DNA of 64,000 nucleotides, taken from positions 1 through 64,000 of the forward strand of contig NZ_JAKSYD010000096.1 of assembly GCF_022829605.1 (NCBI RefSeq), written 5' to 3'. Position numbers and translations under genes: made by a program. Below the pieces are notes generated by a model. It made no database searches. It saw only the letters and a list, made by a program, of their open reading frames with translations, and was not told where the DNA came from. Positions 53,180 through 63,895 of the stretch are shown here, in pieces (within the stretch, counting starts at the first letter, position 1; each line of letters opens with the position of its first letter). This DNA comes from Methylobacterium sp. E-065 (GTDB lineage Bacteria > Pseudomonadota > Alphaproteobacteria > Rhizobiales > Beijerinckiaceae).

Positions 53180-53350
53180 CCGGCGCCGCGGGACGCTGGC
53201 TGTCCGCCCGCTTCAGTCGATATCGCAGGACGCACGATTTCCGCGGAGGATCCGTCGATTTGGCTCCAGCTTGCGGCTGTCGCTGCATTCCCCGTCGGCG
53301 GACCGCTCGTCGGCTTCGGCGCCTTCTGGTTCGCGAGGCGGGGGGCCTGA
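53180..53350 (+). other. Open frame without a start codon, membrane-peptide-like
   Basis: A 56-codon frame between a TGA at 53177-53179 and one at 53348-53350 reads a convincing hydrophobic helix (WLQLAAVAAFPVGGPLVGFG then AFWFARRGA) but has no ATG, GTG or TTG; only ATT or ATC codons. It may be a decayed gene or an ATT-started peptide. The rest of 53058-53391 shows no gene. Confidence 0.3.
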
Positions 53351-53391
53351 CACGGAGAGGTTCGGAGCTACCTGCCGCGGATTTGTGTCTG

Positions 53392-53733
53392 TCAGGCCCC
53401 AAGGAGCTTGATGAAGGCGGCGCCGGCCCCGAACAGGGCAGCCCCGGCCGTCATACCGGAGAGGGCAACCTGCCAAGGCGCCATGCTGCGGTCGCGCCCG
53501 AGCTTGGCAGCTTCGGCTGAGAGCTTGGCCTACTCCGCAGCCATCTTGGAAGCTTCGGCCGTCATCTTGAACTGCTCGGCGGCGAGCTTCGACTGCTCGG
53601 CAGCCAATTTTGATTGCTCTGCGATGAGCTTGTGCTGTTCGGCAACAAATTTGTGCGGCTCTTCGTGAGCCCGCTCAATCCGCGCGCGCTGCTCCTCGAT
53701 ATCGAACGTGGTTAGGGAGGCGGAACCCGCCAT
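53392..53733 (-). pseudogene. Heptad-repeat coiled-coil protein with C-terminal membrane helix, interrupted by TAG
   Basis: From ATG 53733 the protein has an N-terminal helix (TTFDIEEQRARIERAHEE) and then seven-residue repeats: KFVAEQH, KLIAEQS, KLAAEQS, KLAAEQF, KMTAEAS, KMAAE-stop-A, KLSAEAA, KLGRDRS. The TAG at 53530-53532 sits at repeat position six, which is Gln in four of the repeats. After it the same frame goes on to MAPWQVALSGMTAGAALFGA and GAAFIKLLGA, a membrane helix, and stops at TGA 53392-53394. The full form would have 113 residues. Only the first 67 form without readthrough, losing the anchor. No other lesion is visible. It is divergent from yqgE. Confidence 0.75.
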
Positions 53734-53886
53734 GATCGTCGAGCCTCGATTGCCGCCGAACCGAGTGCGACTCGGACCAGCAAAGCCATCTTGCGGCCTA
53801 AAGAGAGATGCGAACAAGCTGGGTGGAAGCTTGCTGCGTCTCTTTTGCCCGCTGGACAATGGGAGGGCGCGGCGTAGCATGGCGCC

Positions 53887-54582
53887 ATGGCGTCTCCTCC
53901 GCATCGCAAACCGGATCCTTCGCCTTCGGCTCCCCAGCGGGAGTCCGGCTCAGCCTCTACGGACGCCGGAAACGCGGCGCCGCGGCAGACATCGCTCTCC
54001 GGTCCGGACTTTCTCGACGGGCAGTTCCTCGTGGCGATGCCCGGCATGGCCGATGAGCGCTTCGCCCGCTCGGTGATCTATGTCTGCGCCCATTCCGCAG
54101 ACGGGGCGATGGGCATCATCGTCAACAAGGCGGCCACCGACATCAGCATGCCGGATCTGCTGGTCCAGCTCGACGTGGCCCCCGAGGCGGACGCGATTCG
54201 CCTGCGCGAGCGGGTCGGGCACATGCCGGTCCTGATGGGCGGGCCCGTGGAAGGGCGGCGCGGCTTCGTGCTGCACACCGACGACTTCCACATCCAGCAA
54301 TCGACGCTGATCATCGACGACGGCATCTGCCTGACCGCCACCGTCGAGATCCTGCGCGCCATCGCGAGCGGCGAAGGCCCGGCCAGCGCCGTGCTGGCTC
54401 TGGGCTATGCCGGCTGGCAGGCGGGCCAGCTCGAGAGCGAGATCATGGCCAACGGCTGGCTCAATTGCCCGGCCGATCCCGCGCTGATCTTCAACACGGA
54501 TCTCGACGCCAAGTACGAGCGTGCCCTGCGCGCCAACGGCATCGATCCCGCCATGCTGTCCATGACCGCCGGGCGGGCCTGA
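53887..54582 (+). CDS. YqgE/AlgH family protein
   Basis: A 231-residue protein of the UPF0301 family, whose role is unclear (AlgH was linked to alginate control in Pseudomonas). The core has [56 protein letters not shown] and [15 protein letters not shown], all family-typical. The N-terminal 37 residues are a polar, Ser/Pro-rich extension not seen in most members; the true start could be internal. It converges on the secreted protein gene at 54600. Confidence 0.92.
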   Translation: MASPPHRKPDPSPSAPQRESGSASTDAGNAAPRQTSLSGPDFLDGQFLVAMPGMADERFARSVIYVCAHSADGAMGIIVNKAATDISMPDLLVQLDVAPEADAIRLRERVGHMPVLMGGPVEGRRGFVLHTDDFHIQQSTLIIDDGICLTATVEILRAIASGEGPASAVLALGYAGWQAGQLESEIMANGWLNCPADPALIFNTDLDAKYERALRANGIDPAMLSMTAGRA

Positions 54583-54599
54583 CCGACTCCGAGTGCCGG

Positions 54600-55592
54600 C
54601 TATTCCGGAACGGCGTCGCCGCCGCCGGCTGCATCGGGGTTCAGGCCCTCCACCGCTGGCTTCGGCCGGGGCCGGCTACGCGGGACCGCCGCCGCGGTGG
54701 GTACCGCGGTATTGGCGCCGAGGCGGGTCGCGAGGGCGAGCGCCCGGTTCTCGGTGAACCGCAGGTGGCAGAAGCCGTGCGTGCCCTCGCGGGCGTAGCT
54801 CCGGCAGAACTGCTCCCGATCCGCCGAGAAGGCGGCCTGCTCGGTCACGATCGGCCGCACGTCCTCGCGCCGGGCGCGCTGGGTCATCAGCTTGTAATTG
54901 TCGCGCACCGCTTTGTCGGCCGCGCCACGGGCGGTGTCGAACTCGCCGGCCCGTGAAAGCAGCGTGGCGGGGGCCGGCCCCCACAGGCCCGTGGGGGTCG
55001 TGGCGCAATCCGCGGCCGAGAAGGTGCAGACCGGGCCGGAGCCCAGCGTCGAGACGAGGATACCGCCCTCGGTCACGTCGAGGCGCAGCGGACACTCCGC
55101 CCCGGCCGCCTCGTAGCGCGGCACCCCTTCGGGCTTGCCTTCGGAACTCAGCGTGACGGGACTGCCCGCACCGAGCGGCACCGTGCAGGATTCCGTCGGC
55201 TGCGAGATCTTGGTCCCCGGGAGCGTGATCCGGGCCGTGACGGCGGTGCCCGTCCGCTCCAGCTTCAGCGATCCGGACATTCCGTTGAGCTGGAGGTCCT
55301 GCCCGATCACGCCCTCCTCCGAGGGCGCCTTGAGCACCACCGGACGGGCCGGCGCCGGGGGCGCTCGAGGCGCCTCGGGGGCCGGGGCTTGGCCGGGCTC
55401 ACCGCCGCCGCCCGGTAGCGGGGCCGGAGGCGCCTCGGGCAGGCCCCGGGGCGGCACCGGAGGCCGTTCGGGCTTGATGCCGAACAGGCGTTCGAAGAAG
55501 TTCTGCGCCTGCGCCGGTGGGGCAGCGAGCAGGGCGGGAGCCGCGACGGCGAGCGCCAGGACGGGGAGCAGGGAGCTGCGGGTCGGGCGCAT
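54600..55592 (-). CDS. Secreted Pro-rich protein with Cys-containing C-terminal domain
   Basis: A 330-residue exported protein with signal peptide SSLLPVLALAVAAPALLAAP. A Pro-rich linker (about 40-85) is followed by a beta-rich domain (GQDLQLNGMSGSLKLERTG) and a C-terminal helical domain with ADKAVRDNYKLMTQRARRED and FCRSYAREGTHGFCHLRF, resembling the Cys/Arg layout of DUF1311/LprI-like lysozyme-inhibitor folds. The assignment is weak. It is transcribed away from dnaK, sharing the 393-bp region 55593-55985. Confidence 0.7.
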   Translation of the reverse strand: MRPTRSSLLPVLALAVAAPALLAAPPAQAQNFFERLFGIKPERPPVPPRGLPEAPPAPLPGGGGEPGQAPAPEAPRAPPAPARPVVLKAPSEEGVIGQDLQLNGMSGSLKLERTGTAVTARITLPGTKISQPTESCTVPLGAGSPVTLSSEGKPEGVPRYEAAGAECPLRLDVTEGGILVSTLGSGPVCTFSAADCATTPTGLWGPAPATLLSRAGEFDTARGAADKAVRDNYKLMTQRARREDVRPIVTEQAAFSADREQFCRSYAREGTHGFCHLRFTENRALALATRLGANTAVPTAAAVPRSRPRPKPAVEGLNPDAAGGGDAVPE

Positions 55593-55985
55593 CGGACTCT
55601 ACGACGAGGACACGAAGTGGTGGGGCCACACGCAACCCCTTGTCGAAGTGTTAACACGCCGTCGATGGCGCGGACGTGGCAGCGAAGCAACAAAATCCAA
55701 TCACGCCATCCGGAGCAACGGCGGTCGCGGGCGCGATTATCAAGACCTCACAATCTGTTATCGCGGACATACGGGCCCGACCCGGTCGCGCAGGCTTCGC
55801 CTTGCGAGCCCGTCCGGGGGTTCTTATATCGCCCTCGACGCGGGATTGCGCGCTGGGTTTCAGCCGTTCACGGCCCTTGATCCGGCCCGGGTCCCATACT
55901 CACATCACCTTCGGACACCGCCATGGGCCGAGCTGCTTCGGGGCTCGGCGGTCTGCTTGAACGCGACACAAAGAGGGATCCCACC
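55593..55985. other. Divergent control region of dnaK
   Basis: No gene is seen in these 393 bp. It holds the heat-shock-type promoter at 55801-55829 and a perfect palindrome GTGTTAACAC at 55648-55657 near the secreted-protein start. No CIRCE repeat (TTAGCACTC/GAGTGCTAA) was found, so HrcA control is unlikely. Confidence 0.5.
55801..55829 (+). promoter_or_regulatory. Heat-shock sigma factor (RpoH)-type promoter of dnaK
   Basis: CTTG at 55801-55804 and CTTATAT at 55823-55829, with 18 bp between, match the alphaproteobacterial RpoH pattern CTTG-N17/18-CyTATnT. The start would be near 55836, giving a 150-nt leader before dnaK. Boxes are read from sequence; the sigma factor is inferred. Confidence 0.65.
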
Positions 55986-57905
<1,920 letters not shown>

Positions 57906-57968
57906 GGGCACGCATGGTTCGCGAACGGGGCCGGAGCGATCCGGCCTCGTTCGCTGTCGTGCGGTCAC

Positions 57969-58094
57969 GGGTTTCGAAAGGGACAAGTCCCTTTCGTGGG
58001 TACAGGGCAGAGCCCTGCAGTTGGGGGTGAAACCCCGATGCGTCGGGATATCACCCCGACGCCCCACCAAGGGGCTTGCCCTTCGGAAACCCGA
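57969..58094 (-). repeat. Multi-hairpin intergenic repeat, copy D, between dnaK and dnaJ
   Basis: Inverted relative to copy A. GGGTTTC is followed by CGAAAGGGAC/GTCCCTTTCG, CAGGGC/GCCCTG, GGGGT/ACCCC-type hairpins and AAGGGGCTTGCCCTT, ending GGAAACCCG. It sits inside the presumed dnaKJ operon and may attenuate transcription or stabilise the dnaK message. Confidence 0.8.
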
Positions 58095-58131
58095 ATGACG
58101 CGTGGATCGGATTGTCCGGAGACGGGGCGGG

Positions 58132-59283
58132 ATGTCGAAGCGGGACTATTACGAGATCCTGGGGGTCACCAAGACCGCCACGGAAAGCGAGATGAAGGTC
58201 GCCTTCCGCAAGCTCGCGATGACCTATCATCCCGATCGCAATCCCGGCGACAAGGACGCCGAGATCAAGTTCAAGGAAATCAACGAGGCCTATCAGTGCC
58301 TCTCCGACGGCCAGAAGCGCGCCGCCTACGACCGGTTCGGCCACGCGGCCTTCAGCCAGGGCGGCGCGGGCGGACCCGGATTCGGCAACGAGTTCGGCGA
58401 CTTCATGTCGGACATCTTCGACAACTTCTTCGGCGACGGCCGTGGCGGCGGCGGTGGCCCAGCCAGGGGCCGGGGCGGAGCGCCGGGCCGCGAGCGCGGG
58501 GCCGACCTGCGCTACAACCTGGAGATCACGCTGGAGGAGGCCTACGCGGGCAAGGCCGAGACCATCAAGATCCCGACCTCGGTGACCTGCGAGGCCTGCG
58601 ACGGTTCGGGCGCCAAGCCCGGCTCGAAGCCCCGGACCTGCCAGACCTGTGCGGGCTACGGCCGGGTGCGGGCCGCCCAGGGCTTCTTCGCCATCGAGCG
58701 GACCTGCCCGAACTGCCACGGCCGCGGCGAGATCGTCGACGATCCCTGCACCTCCTGCCAAGGCGCGGGCCGGGTCAACCGCGAGCGCACGCTCTCGATC
58801 AACGTGCCGGCCGGTGTCGATGATGGATTGCGCATCCGGCTGTCCGGCGAGGGCGAGAGCGGGTTGCGCGGCGGGCCGCCAGGGGATCTCTACGTCTTCC
58901 TGTCGATCAAGCAGCACGAGTTCTTCCAGCGCGACGGGGCCGATCTGTTCTGCCGCGTGCCGATCTCGATGGTCACGGCCGCGCTTGCGGGTGAGATCAC
59001 CGTGCCGGTGATCGACGGCACGCAGACCCAGGTGCGGATTCCCGCCGGCACACAGACCGCCAAGCAGTTCCGCATCAAGGGCAGGGGCATGCCGGTGCTC
59101 CGCTCTCGGGAGGTCGGCGACCTCTACATCCAGGTCTTCGTCGAAACCCCGCAAAACCTGACCAAGCGCCAGCGCGAACTCCTGCAGGAATTCGATCAAT
59201 CGGCCTCGCCGGAGAATCATCCGGAGTCTGCGGGCTTCTTCTCGAAGGTTCGGGACTTCTTCGGCGGCGCGGTCCGTCCGTGA
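58132..59283 (+). CDS. dnaJ: Co-chaperone DnaJ (Hsp40)
   Basis: A 383-residue type I J-protein that stimulates DnaK ATPase. The J domain has HPD at 33-35 (YHPDRNPGD). It is followed by a Gly-rich region (about 88-130). Four CxxCxGxG zinc repeats come next: [32 protein letters not shown]. Two substrate-binding beta domains and a C-terminal dimerisation segment complete it. ATG 58132 is chosen by the family start [12 protein letters not shown]. Confidence 0.98.
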   Translation: MSKRDYYEILGVTKTATESEMKVAFRKLAMTYHPDRNPGDKDAEIKFKEINEAYQCLSDGQKRAAYDRFGHAAFSQGGAGGPGFGNEFGDFMSDIFDNFFGDGRGGGGGPARGRGGAPGRERGADLRYNLEITLEEAYAGKAETIKIPTSVTCEACDGSGAKPGSKPRTCQTCAGYGRVRAAQGFFAIERTCPNCHGRGEIVDDPCTSCQGAGRVNRERTLSINVPAGVDDGLRIRLSGEGESGLRGGPPGDLYVFLSIKQHEFFQRDGADLFCRVPISMVTAALAGEITVPVIDGTQTQVRIPAGTQTAKQFRIKGRGMPVLRSREVGDLYIQVFVETPQNLTKRQRELLQEFDQSASPENHPESAGFFSKVRDFFGGAVRP

Positions 59284-59422
59284 GGGCGGATCCGAACGGC
59301 CCGCCGGCCTGTTATGCAACCGGCCGGCGTGGCTTGCGTACCCTAGGCGCCGTTGCAGCTTGACTGTAAGACAGCGGCGTCGATAGCCTTTCATTCTTAT
59401 TCGGCATCAAGGAATCCAGGAC

Positions 59423-60061
59423 TTGCCGCCGCTCCGCCGTCCTACCGCGAAGGCTCCCGTCCCCCGGAGCGCGATTTTCGGGCCGCGGCGCGACCCCCTG
59501 GAGGACGAGGCGCGGTTCCTCCGCTCTTGGCTGGAACGCCCACTCGTCACCGGCGCGGTGACGCCGTCCGGCAAGATGCTGGCCCGCACCATGGCGGCCT
59601 ATGTCGATCCGCGTCGCGAGGGTCCGGTGGTCGAGCTCGGCCCCGGCACCGGTCCGGTGACCGAGGCGCTGATCCGGCGGGGCATCGCCCCTGAGCGGCT
59701 CATTCTGGTCGAGTTCAACCCCGATTTCTGCAAGCTCCTGACCCGCCGCTTCCCCGGTGTAACGGTGATCCGGGGCGATGCCTACGACATGCGAGCGAGC
59801 CTGCGGGACGCGCTGACGGAGCCCGCCGCGGCCACGATCTCGAGCCTGCCTCTGTTCACCAAGCCCCTGGAGCAGCGGCTCGACCTGCTCAACACGGCCC
59901 ACGACCTGATGCAGCCGGGGGCGCCGTTCGTGCAGTTCACCTACGCGGTGGTGCCGCCGATCCCGGCCCGCTGCGAGGCAGGCAGCTACACGGCCGACCG
60001 TTCCAACAGGGTCTGGTTGAACCTGCCGCCGGCCCGGGTCTGGGTCTACCGCCGGCCCTGA
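59423..60061 (+). CDS. Phospholipid N-methyltransferase-like (PmtA family) SAM methyltransferase
   Basis: A 212-residue Rossmann methyltransferase. Motif I is VVELGPGTGPVTEAL. The family-specific front FLRSWLERPLVTGAVTPSG and later ATISSLPLFTKPLEQR match PmtA-type enzymes, which methylate phosphatidylethanolamine towards phosphatidylcholine. Placement directly after dnaJ is also seen in Rhizobiales. The first start in frame is TTG 59423, with AGGA upstream; no better start is seen. An rRNA-methyltransferase-like relative is the alternative. Confidence 0.8.
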   Translation: MPPLRRPTAKAPVPRSAIFGPRRDPLEDEARFLRSWLERPLVTGAVTPSGKMLARTMAAYVDPRREGPVVELGPGTGPVTEALIRRGIAPERLILVEFNPDFCKLLTRRFPGVTVIRGDAYDMRASLRDALTEPAAATISSLPLFTKPLEQRLDLLNTAHDLMQPGAPFVQFTYAVVPPIPARCEAGSYTADRSNRVWLNLPPARVWVYRRP

Positions 60062-60130
60062 GCTGAACACGGTCTGAGCGAGCAGCTCACATTCGCGTCA
60101 ACTGCCGGGTGTCAGACCTGAGCCATAGCC

Positions 60131-60148
60131 GGTCGCGGTACCGCGACC
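60131..60148. promoter_or_regulatory. 18-bp perfect palindrome upstream of the His-rich gene
   Basis: GGTCGCGGTACCGCGACC lies 22 bp before the ATG at 60171. As DNA it is an ideal dimer-binding site; as RNA it would form a hairpin next to the ribosome binding site. No regulator can be named. Confidence 0.4.
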
Positions 60149-60170
60149 CGCGTGGAGCAGGAGAACACCG

Positions 60171-60497
60171 ATGTTCACCAAGACCGCACGCACCCGCTTG
60201 GCCGCCGCCCTGGCGGTCGGAGGACTGGCCATCGCAGCCCCCGCCATGGCGGCGCCCCTCGGGATCGATTCCGGATTGCGCCAGGGTGCCAGCGATGTCG
60301 TGACCGTTCAGTACGGCTACGGCTATGGGCCGCGTCATCACGGCTGGCGCGATCAGGGCGGCTTCGGTCCGCGCCATCACCATCACGGCGGCTGGGGCCG
60401 CGGTCGTCATGACGGCTGGGGAGGCCCGCGGGGCTTCGGTCCGCGCCACCATCACCACGGCGGCTGGGGCCACCGCCACGGCTACGGCCGCTGGTAA
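60171..60497 (+). CDS. Secreted His/Gly-rich protein
   Basis: A 108-residue exported protein. The signal peptide is MFTKTARTRLAAALAVGGLA with cleavage after APAMA. The mature part is Gly/His/Arg/Trp-rich with two near copies of GFGPRHHHHGGWG, so binding of Ni, Zn or Cu in the periplasm is plausible. AGGAG lies 8 bp before the ATG. A perfect 18-bp palindrome sits just upstream. Similar short His-rich secreted proteins are common in Methylobacterium but have no proven function. Confidence 0.8.
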   Translation: MFTKTARTRLAAALAVGGLAIAAPAMAAPLGIDSGLRQGASDVVTVQYGYGYGPRHHGWRDQGGFGPRHHHHGGWGRGRHDGWGGPRGFGPRHHHHGGWGHRHGYGRW

Positions 60498-60546
60498 GTT
60501 AGCGCTGCGCCCGCTCGTAAAAGTCGTGCCCCTCGCGGCACGGGAA

Positions 60547-60575
60547 CCTTCCTCCCCCTTTGCGGGGGAGGGAGG
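60547..60575. repeat. REP-like GC-rich hairpin
   Basis: CCTTCCTCCCCC and GGGGGAGGGAGG with a 5-bp loop form a 12-bp stem with one G-U. It lies between two convergent genes. There is no T-run, so it is more like a repetitive extragenic palindrome than a classical terminator. Confidence 0.5.
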
Positions 60576-60641
60576 AACACAAGCGCTGCTCAACGCGTCG
60601 TCCTGTCCTGAAACTCGACGGCCGGCCTTCGACAGCAGGCC

Positions 60642-61709
60642 CTACAGCGCGATCTGCTCCCGGACCGCCACGTCCGGGTTCGAGGCGCCGCAGGTCGGCA
60701 GGCTCTCGACCGGGCCGTGGACCGCCGAGGTCGTCGCCGACAGGTCGTGGTAGCAGACGCAGCCCTCGGCGAAGTAGTGGTGCACGAGCGCCTTGCGCGA
60801 CCGCTGAATATCGGCTCGGGCCGAGCCGCCATGCAGCAGATTCGCGTGCCAGAACAGCACGTCGCCCTTGCGGGCCGTGAAGTATTCCGGCTTGGCCCCG
60901 TGGTCCTGGATCTCGCGCTGGATCGCCGGCTCGTAGTGCTCGACATAAGCGCCGTAGCCGCGCTGTTGAAAATCCTCCGGCGAGATGCCGACATCGTGGC
61001 TGAACAGGTACGGCAGGCGGTGGGTGCCGGGATAGTAGACCAGCGGCCCCGAATCCGCGTGGATGTCCTCCATGGCGATCCAGCAGGCGGCGAGGTAGCC
61101 GACCGGGTAGGTCGTCATGTGGATCGAGTCCGAGTGTTCGGCCTGCTGGCTGCCCTTGTGGGACGCGATGGTCTGGAACGGGATCGCGGGGCGACCCAGC
61201 ACCATGCTGCTGAAGTTGACCAGCACCGGATGCTTCAGGAGTTGGCCGATCTCTTCGACCTTCAGGTGCGGATTGAGGTAGCGGCCGGGATGCGGATCGT
61301 CCTCGCCGGCCTTTTCGGGGGCGAGGGTCACGTCGCCCCGGGCGATCGCAGCCTCGTAGGCGCCCCAGGCCTCGTCGATCGTGTCGGCATCGATGGCGCC
61401 GCGCAGGACGTAGTAGCCGTGCTCCTCCCAGGACCGGCAGATCTCGGCCTGCCGGGGCGTGATCTCCCGCCGCGCGACGCGCCGCGTGATGATCTCCTGC
61501 GCGTCCGGCTGGTCGAGCCACGGGCTGGGCCCGGATTCCGGAAAGTTCTCGGCCCGGAACACCTTGATGCAGCCGATATCGACCGGGACGTCGGCATCGA
61601 CCACGAAGGGCGTTGGCGGCGGCGGCGCGTTAGGATCCCGTCCGGAATCTCGGTTTGATCGCGTCAGCGCGCGGGCAAGGTCCGCGACACGGCGGAACGG
61701 TCGAGCCAT
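60642..61709 (-). CDS. Phytanoyl-CoA dioxygenase (PhyH) family protein
   Basis: A 355-residue Fe(II)/2-oxoglutarate oxygenase. The metal motif HxD is in QQAEHSDSIHM, the distal His in LLHGGSARAD with the following RSRKALVHHY, which contains the 2OG-binding Arg. GYYVLRGAIDADTIDEAW begins the fold. The C-terminal Cys residues (CVCYHD, LPTCG) are unusual. The second of two adjacent ATGs (61709) has better spacing to GGAGG. Relatives hydroxylate lipids or small natural products; the substrate is unknown. Confidence 0.9.
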   Translation of the reverse strand: MARPFRRVADLARALTRSNRDSGRDPNAPPPPTPFVVDADVPVDIGCIKVFRAENFPESGPSPWLDQPDAQEIITRRVARREITPRQAEICRSWEEHGYYVLRGAIDADTIDEAWGAYEAAIARGDVTLAPEKAGEDDPHPGRYLNPHLKVEEIGQLLKHPVLVNFSSMVLGRPAIPFQTIASHKGSQQAEHSDSIHMTTYPVGYLAACWIAMEDIHADSGPLVYYPGTHRLPYLFSHDVGISPEDFQQRGYGAYVEHYEPAIQREIQDHGAKPEYFTARKGDVLFWHANLLHGGSARADIQRSRKALVHHYFAEGCVCYHDLSATTSAVHGPVESLPTCGASNPDVAVREQIAL

Positions 61710-61848
61710 CATATCCTCCGCCCAACGGGCAGTGCTGCCGCATCTGCGGCGCGGGATCTACGCGACGCGTGGGACTTGCCGACGGACGTCACAAAGCTTC
61801 GCGGCATTCGTGAGACCGACCGAGCCGACGCTCGCATCGGCCGCTGCC

Positions 61849-63162
61849 TCAGGGCGCGATCGTCCTCGTACCCCGCACGGATCCGAGGATCGGCGGCCGT
61901 TCGGCAGGTGCCTCGCCCATCCGGTAGGCCGCGCGAAGGGCCGCCTCCGCCCGATCGGCGGCGGCCTCGTCGGCCGCGTGGACGATCCCGAGCAGCCCCC
62001 CGGACGATCCCGGTTCGGCGAGATCCGTGAAGCCGACCCGGGGGTCGATGGTATCCTCGGGGCGGGTGCGTCCGCCGCCGAGCCCGATCACCGCCAAGCC
62101 GATATCCCGCGTGGCAATAGCCGCTACCGTCCCGGCCTGATGGACGGGCCGCCGCACGGGCGCGGCGGGCAGGTGTCGTTCAGGCTCGTCGAGCAGGTCC
62201 GCCGGGCCGCCCAGTGCCGTGGCCATCTCGGCAAAGATCTCGGCCGCCCGACCTGAAGCCAGGACGGCTTCGAGCCGCTCCGCCGCGCCGGCCGCGTGCC
62301 GCGCAAGCCCCCCGGCCACGAGCATCTCGGAGGCCAGCGCCAGCGTGACCGCATGGAACCGTGGCTCCCGGCGCAGGCCCTTCAGGTAGTCGATCGCGTA
62401 CACGACCTCGACGACGTTGCCGGCGGCACTGGCGAGCGGCGCATCCATGTCGGTGATGAGCGCCACCGTGCGCAGGCCCGCCCCCTCCGCTACCGTGACG
62501 ATGCTCCCGGCCAGCGCCTCGGCTTCGGGCAGCGTCGCCATGAAGGCGCCGGAGCCCTGCTTGACGTCCATCACCAGCCCATCAAGCCCGGCGGCGAGTT
62601 TCTTAGACAGGATCGACGCGGTGATGAGGTCGAGCGACTCGACCGTGCCGGTGACGTCGCGGATCGCGTAGAGGCGCCGGTCGGCCGGGGCGAGATCGGC
62701 GGTCTGGCCGATGATCGCGCAGCCGACATCCCGGACGACCTTGCGGAACGCGTCGAGCCCCGGCGTCGCATCGTAACCCGGGATGCTGCCGAGCTTGTCG
62801 AGCGTCCCGCCGGTATGGCCGAGGCCACGCCCCGAGATCATCGGCACGTAGCCCCCGCAGGCCGCCACCATCGGAGCCAGGACGAGGCTCACCGTGTCGC
62901 CGATGCCGCCGGTGGAGTGCTTGTCGAGCACCGGGCCCGGCAGCGCCCAGCTCAGCACCGTGCCCGAATCCGCCATGGATCGGGTGAGCGCCACCCGCTC
63001 GGGCAGCGCGAGGCCGCGGAAGAACACCGCCATGGCGAAGGCCGCCGCCTGCCCCTCCCCAACGGTGCCGTCCGTGAGGCCCTGGATGAAGGCCCCGATC
63101 GCGTCCGGATCGAGCGGCAGGCCGTCGCGCTTGGCCCGGATGATCTCCTGCGGGAGCCGCAT
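61849..63162 (-). CDS. deoA: Thymidine phosphorylase
   Basis: A 437-residue enzyme that splits thymidine or deoxyuridine with phosphate to 2-deoxyribose-1-phosphate. Diagnostic motifs: [16 protein letters not shown] for phosphate binding, [21 protein letters not shown], and [13 protein letters not shown]. The length is that of the E. coli enzyme. It starts 1 bp after the deoC stop, so it is translated from the same message. The product feeds DeoC after isomerisation by a phosphopentomutase not seen here. Confidence 0.97.
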   Translation of the reverse strand: MRLPQEIIRAKRDGLPLDPDAIGAFIQGLTDGTVGEGQAAAFAMAVFFRGLALPERVALTRSMADSGTVLSWALPGPVLDKHSTGGIGDTVSLVLAPMVAACGGYVPMISGRGLGHTGGTLDKLGSIPGYDATPGLDAFRKVVRDVGCAIIGQTADLAPADRRLYAIRDVTGTVESLDLITASILSKKLAAGLDGLVMDVKQGSGAFMATLPEAEALAGSIVTVAEGAGLRTVALITDMDAPLASAAGNVVEVVYAIDYLKGLRREPRFHAVTLALASEMLVAGGLARHAAGAAERLEAVLASGRAAEIFAEMATALGGPADLLDEPERHLPAAPVRRPVHQAGTVAAIATRDIGLAVIGLGGGRTRPEDTIDPRVGFTDLAEPGSSGGLLGIVHAADEAAADRAEAALRAAYRMGEAPAERPPILGSVRGTRTIAP

Positions 63163-63163
63163 G

Positions 63164-63895
63164 TCAGAGGTCTCGCGCTTGAACCAGTGTGCCGTACAGG
63201 CTGCTCGCCCCGAGCCGGAAGGTTTCTGGAGTCACCCAGTCGGATCCCATGATCCGGTCGGCGAGCGCGAGATAGGTCGCGGCGTCGGCGACGCTGCGCA
63301 GGCCGCCCGACACCTTCAGGCCAGCGGGGCGGCCGCTCGCCCGAATCTCGGTCAGCATCAGTTCGGCGGCCTCCGGGGTGGCCGAGACGGAGCTCTTGCC
63401 CGTGGAGGTCTTCAGGAAATTGGCACCCGCCTCCAAGGCGAGCCGGCTCGCCGCCCGGATCGTCTCCGGATCGCCGAGTTCACCCGTCTCCAGGATCACC
63501 TTGAGGGTGGCCGTGCCGCAGATGTCGCGCACCGCCTCGACCATGTCGCGGGCCAAAGCCGCATCGCCCCGCTGCAGGGCGCGGTAGGGCAGGACGAGGT
63601 CGATCTCGTCCGCGCCGTCGCGCAGGGCCTCGGCCGTATCGTCGGTCGCCCGAGCGCAATCGTCACCACCTTCGGGGAAGTTGATCACTGTGGCGATCCG
63701 GATCCCGGTGCCAGCGAGCGCCCGCCGGCCCTGGGTGACGAAGCGTGGCCAGACGCAGATCGCCGCCACGGGGCCGACCTTCGCATCCCGGCACAGGACG
63801 TCGATCTTCGTCTCGGTGCAGGTCTCACCGAGGTCGGTGAGGTCGAGGAGCGGCAGCGCCCGGCGGGCGACCGCGCCGGTTCCGGGATCGGTCAT
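63164..63895 (-). CDS. deoC: Deoxyribose-phosphate aldolase
   Basis: A 243-residue TIM-barrel class I aldolase that cleaves 2-deoxyribose-5-phosphate to glyceraldehyde-3-phosphate and acetaldehyde. The Schiff-base Lys162 is in [20 protein letters not shown] carries the catalytic Asp region, and [14 protein letters not shown] the second Lys. Its ATG overlaps the upstream stop by 4 bp (ATGA), so the three salvage genes are coupled. Confidence 0.96.
   Translation of the reverse strand: MTDPGTGAVARRALPLLDLTDLGETCTETKIDVLCRDAKVGPVAAICVWPRFVTQGRRALAGTGIRIATVINFPEGGDDCARATDDTAEALRDGADEIDLVLPYRALQRGDAALARDMVEAVRDICGTATLKVILETGELGDPETIRAASRLALEAGANFLKTSTGKSSVSATPEAAELMLTEIRASGRPAGLKVSGGLRSVADAATYLALADRIMGSDWVTPETFRLGASSLYGTLVQARDL

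Noticed and set aside
18258-53733. Reassignment of TAG to an amino acid in this genome
   Set aside because: Several intact genes end in TAG at the expected place (radA, opgG, the SDR at 47617, the peptide at 21388), so TAG works as a normal stop. Local nonsense changes or readthrough are more likely.
55593-55985. CIRCE element upstream of dnaK
   Set aside because: No TTAGCACTC-N9-GAGTGCTAA or close variant is present; GTGTTAACAC at 55648 is a different palindrome.
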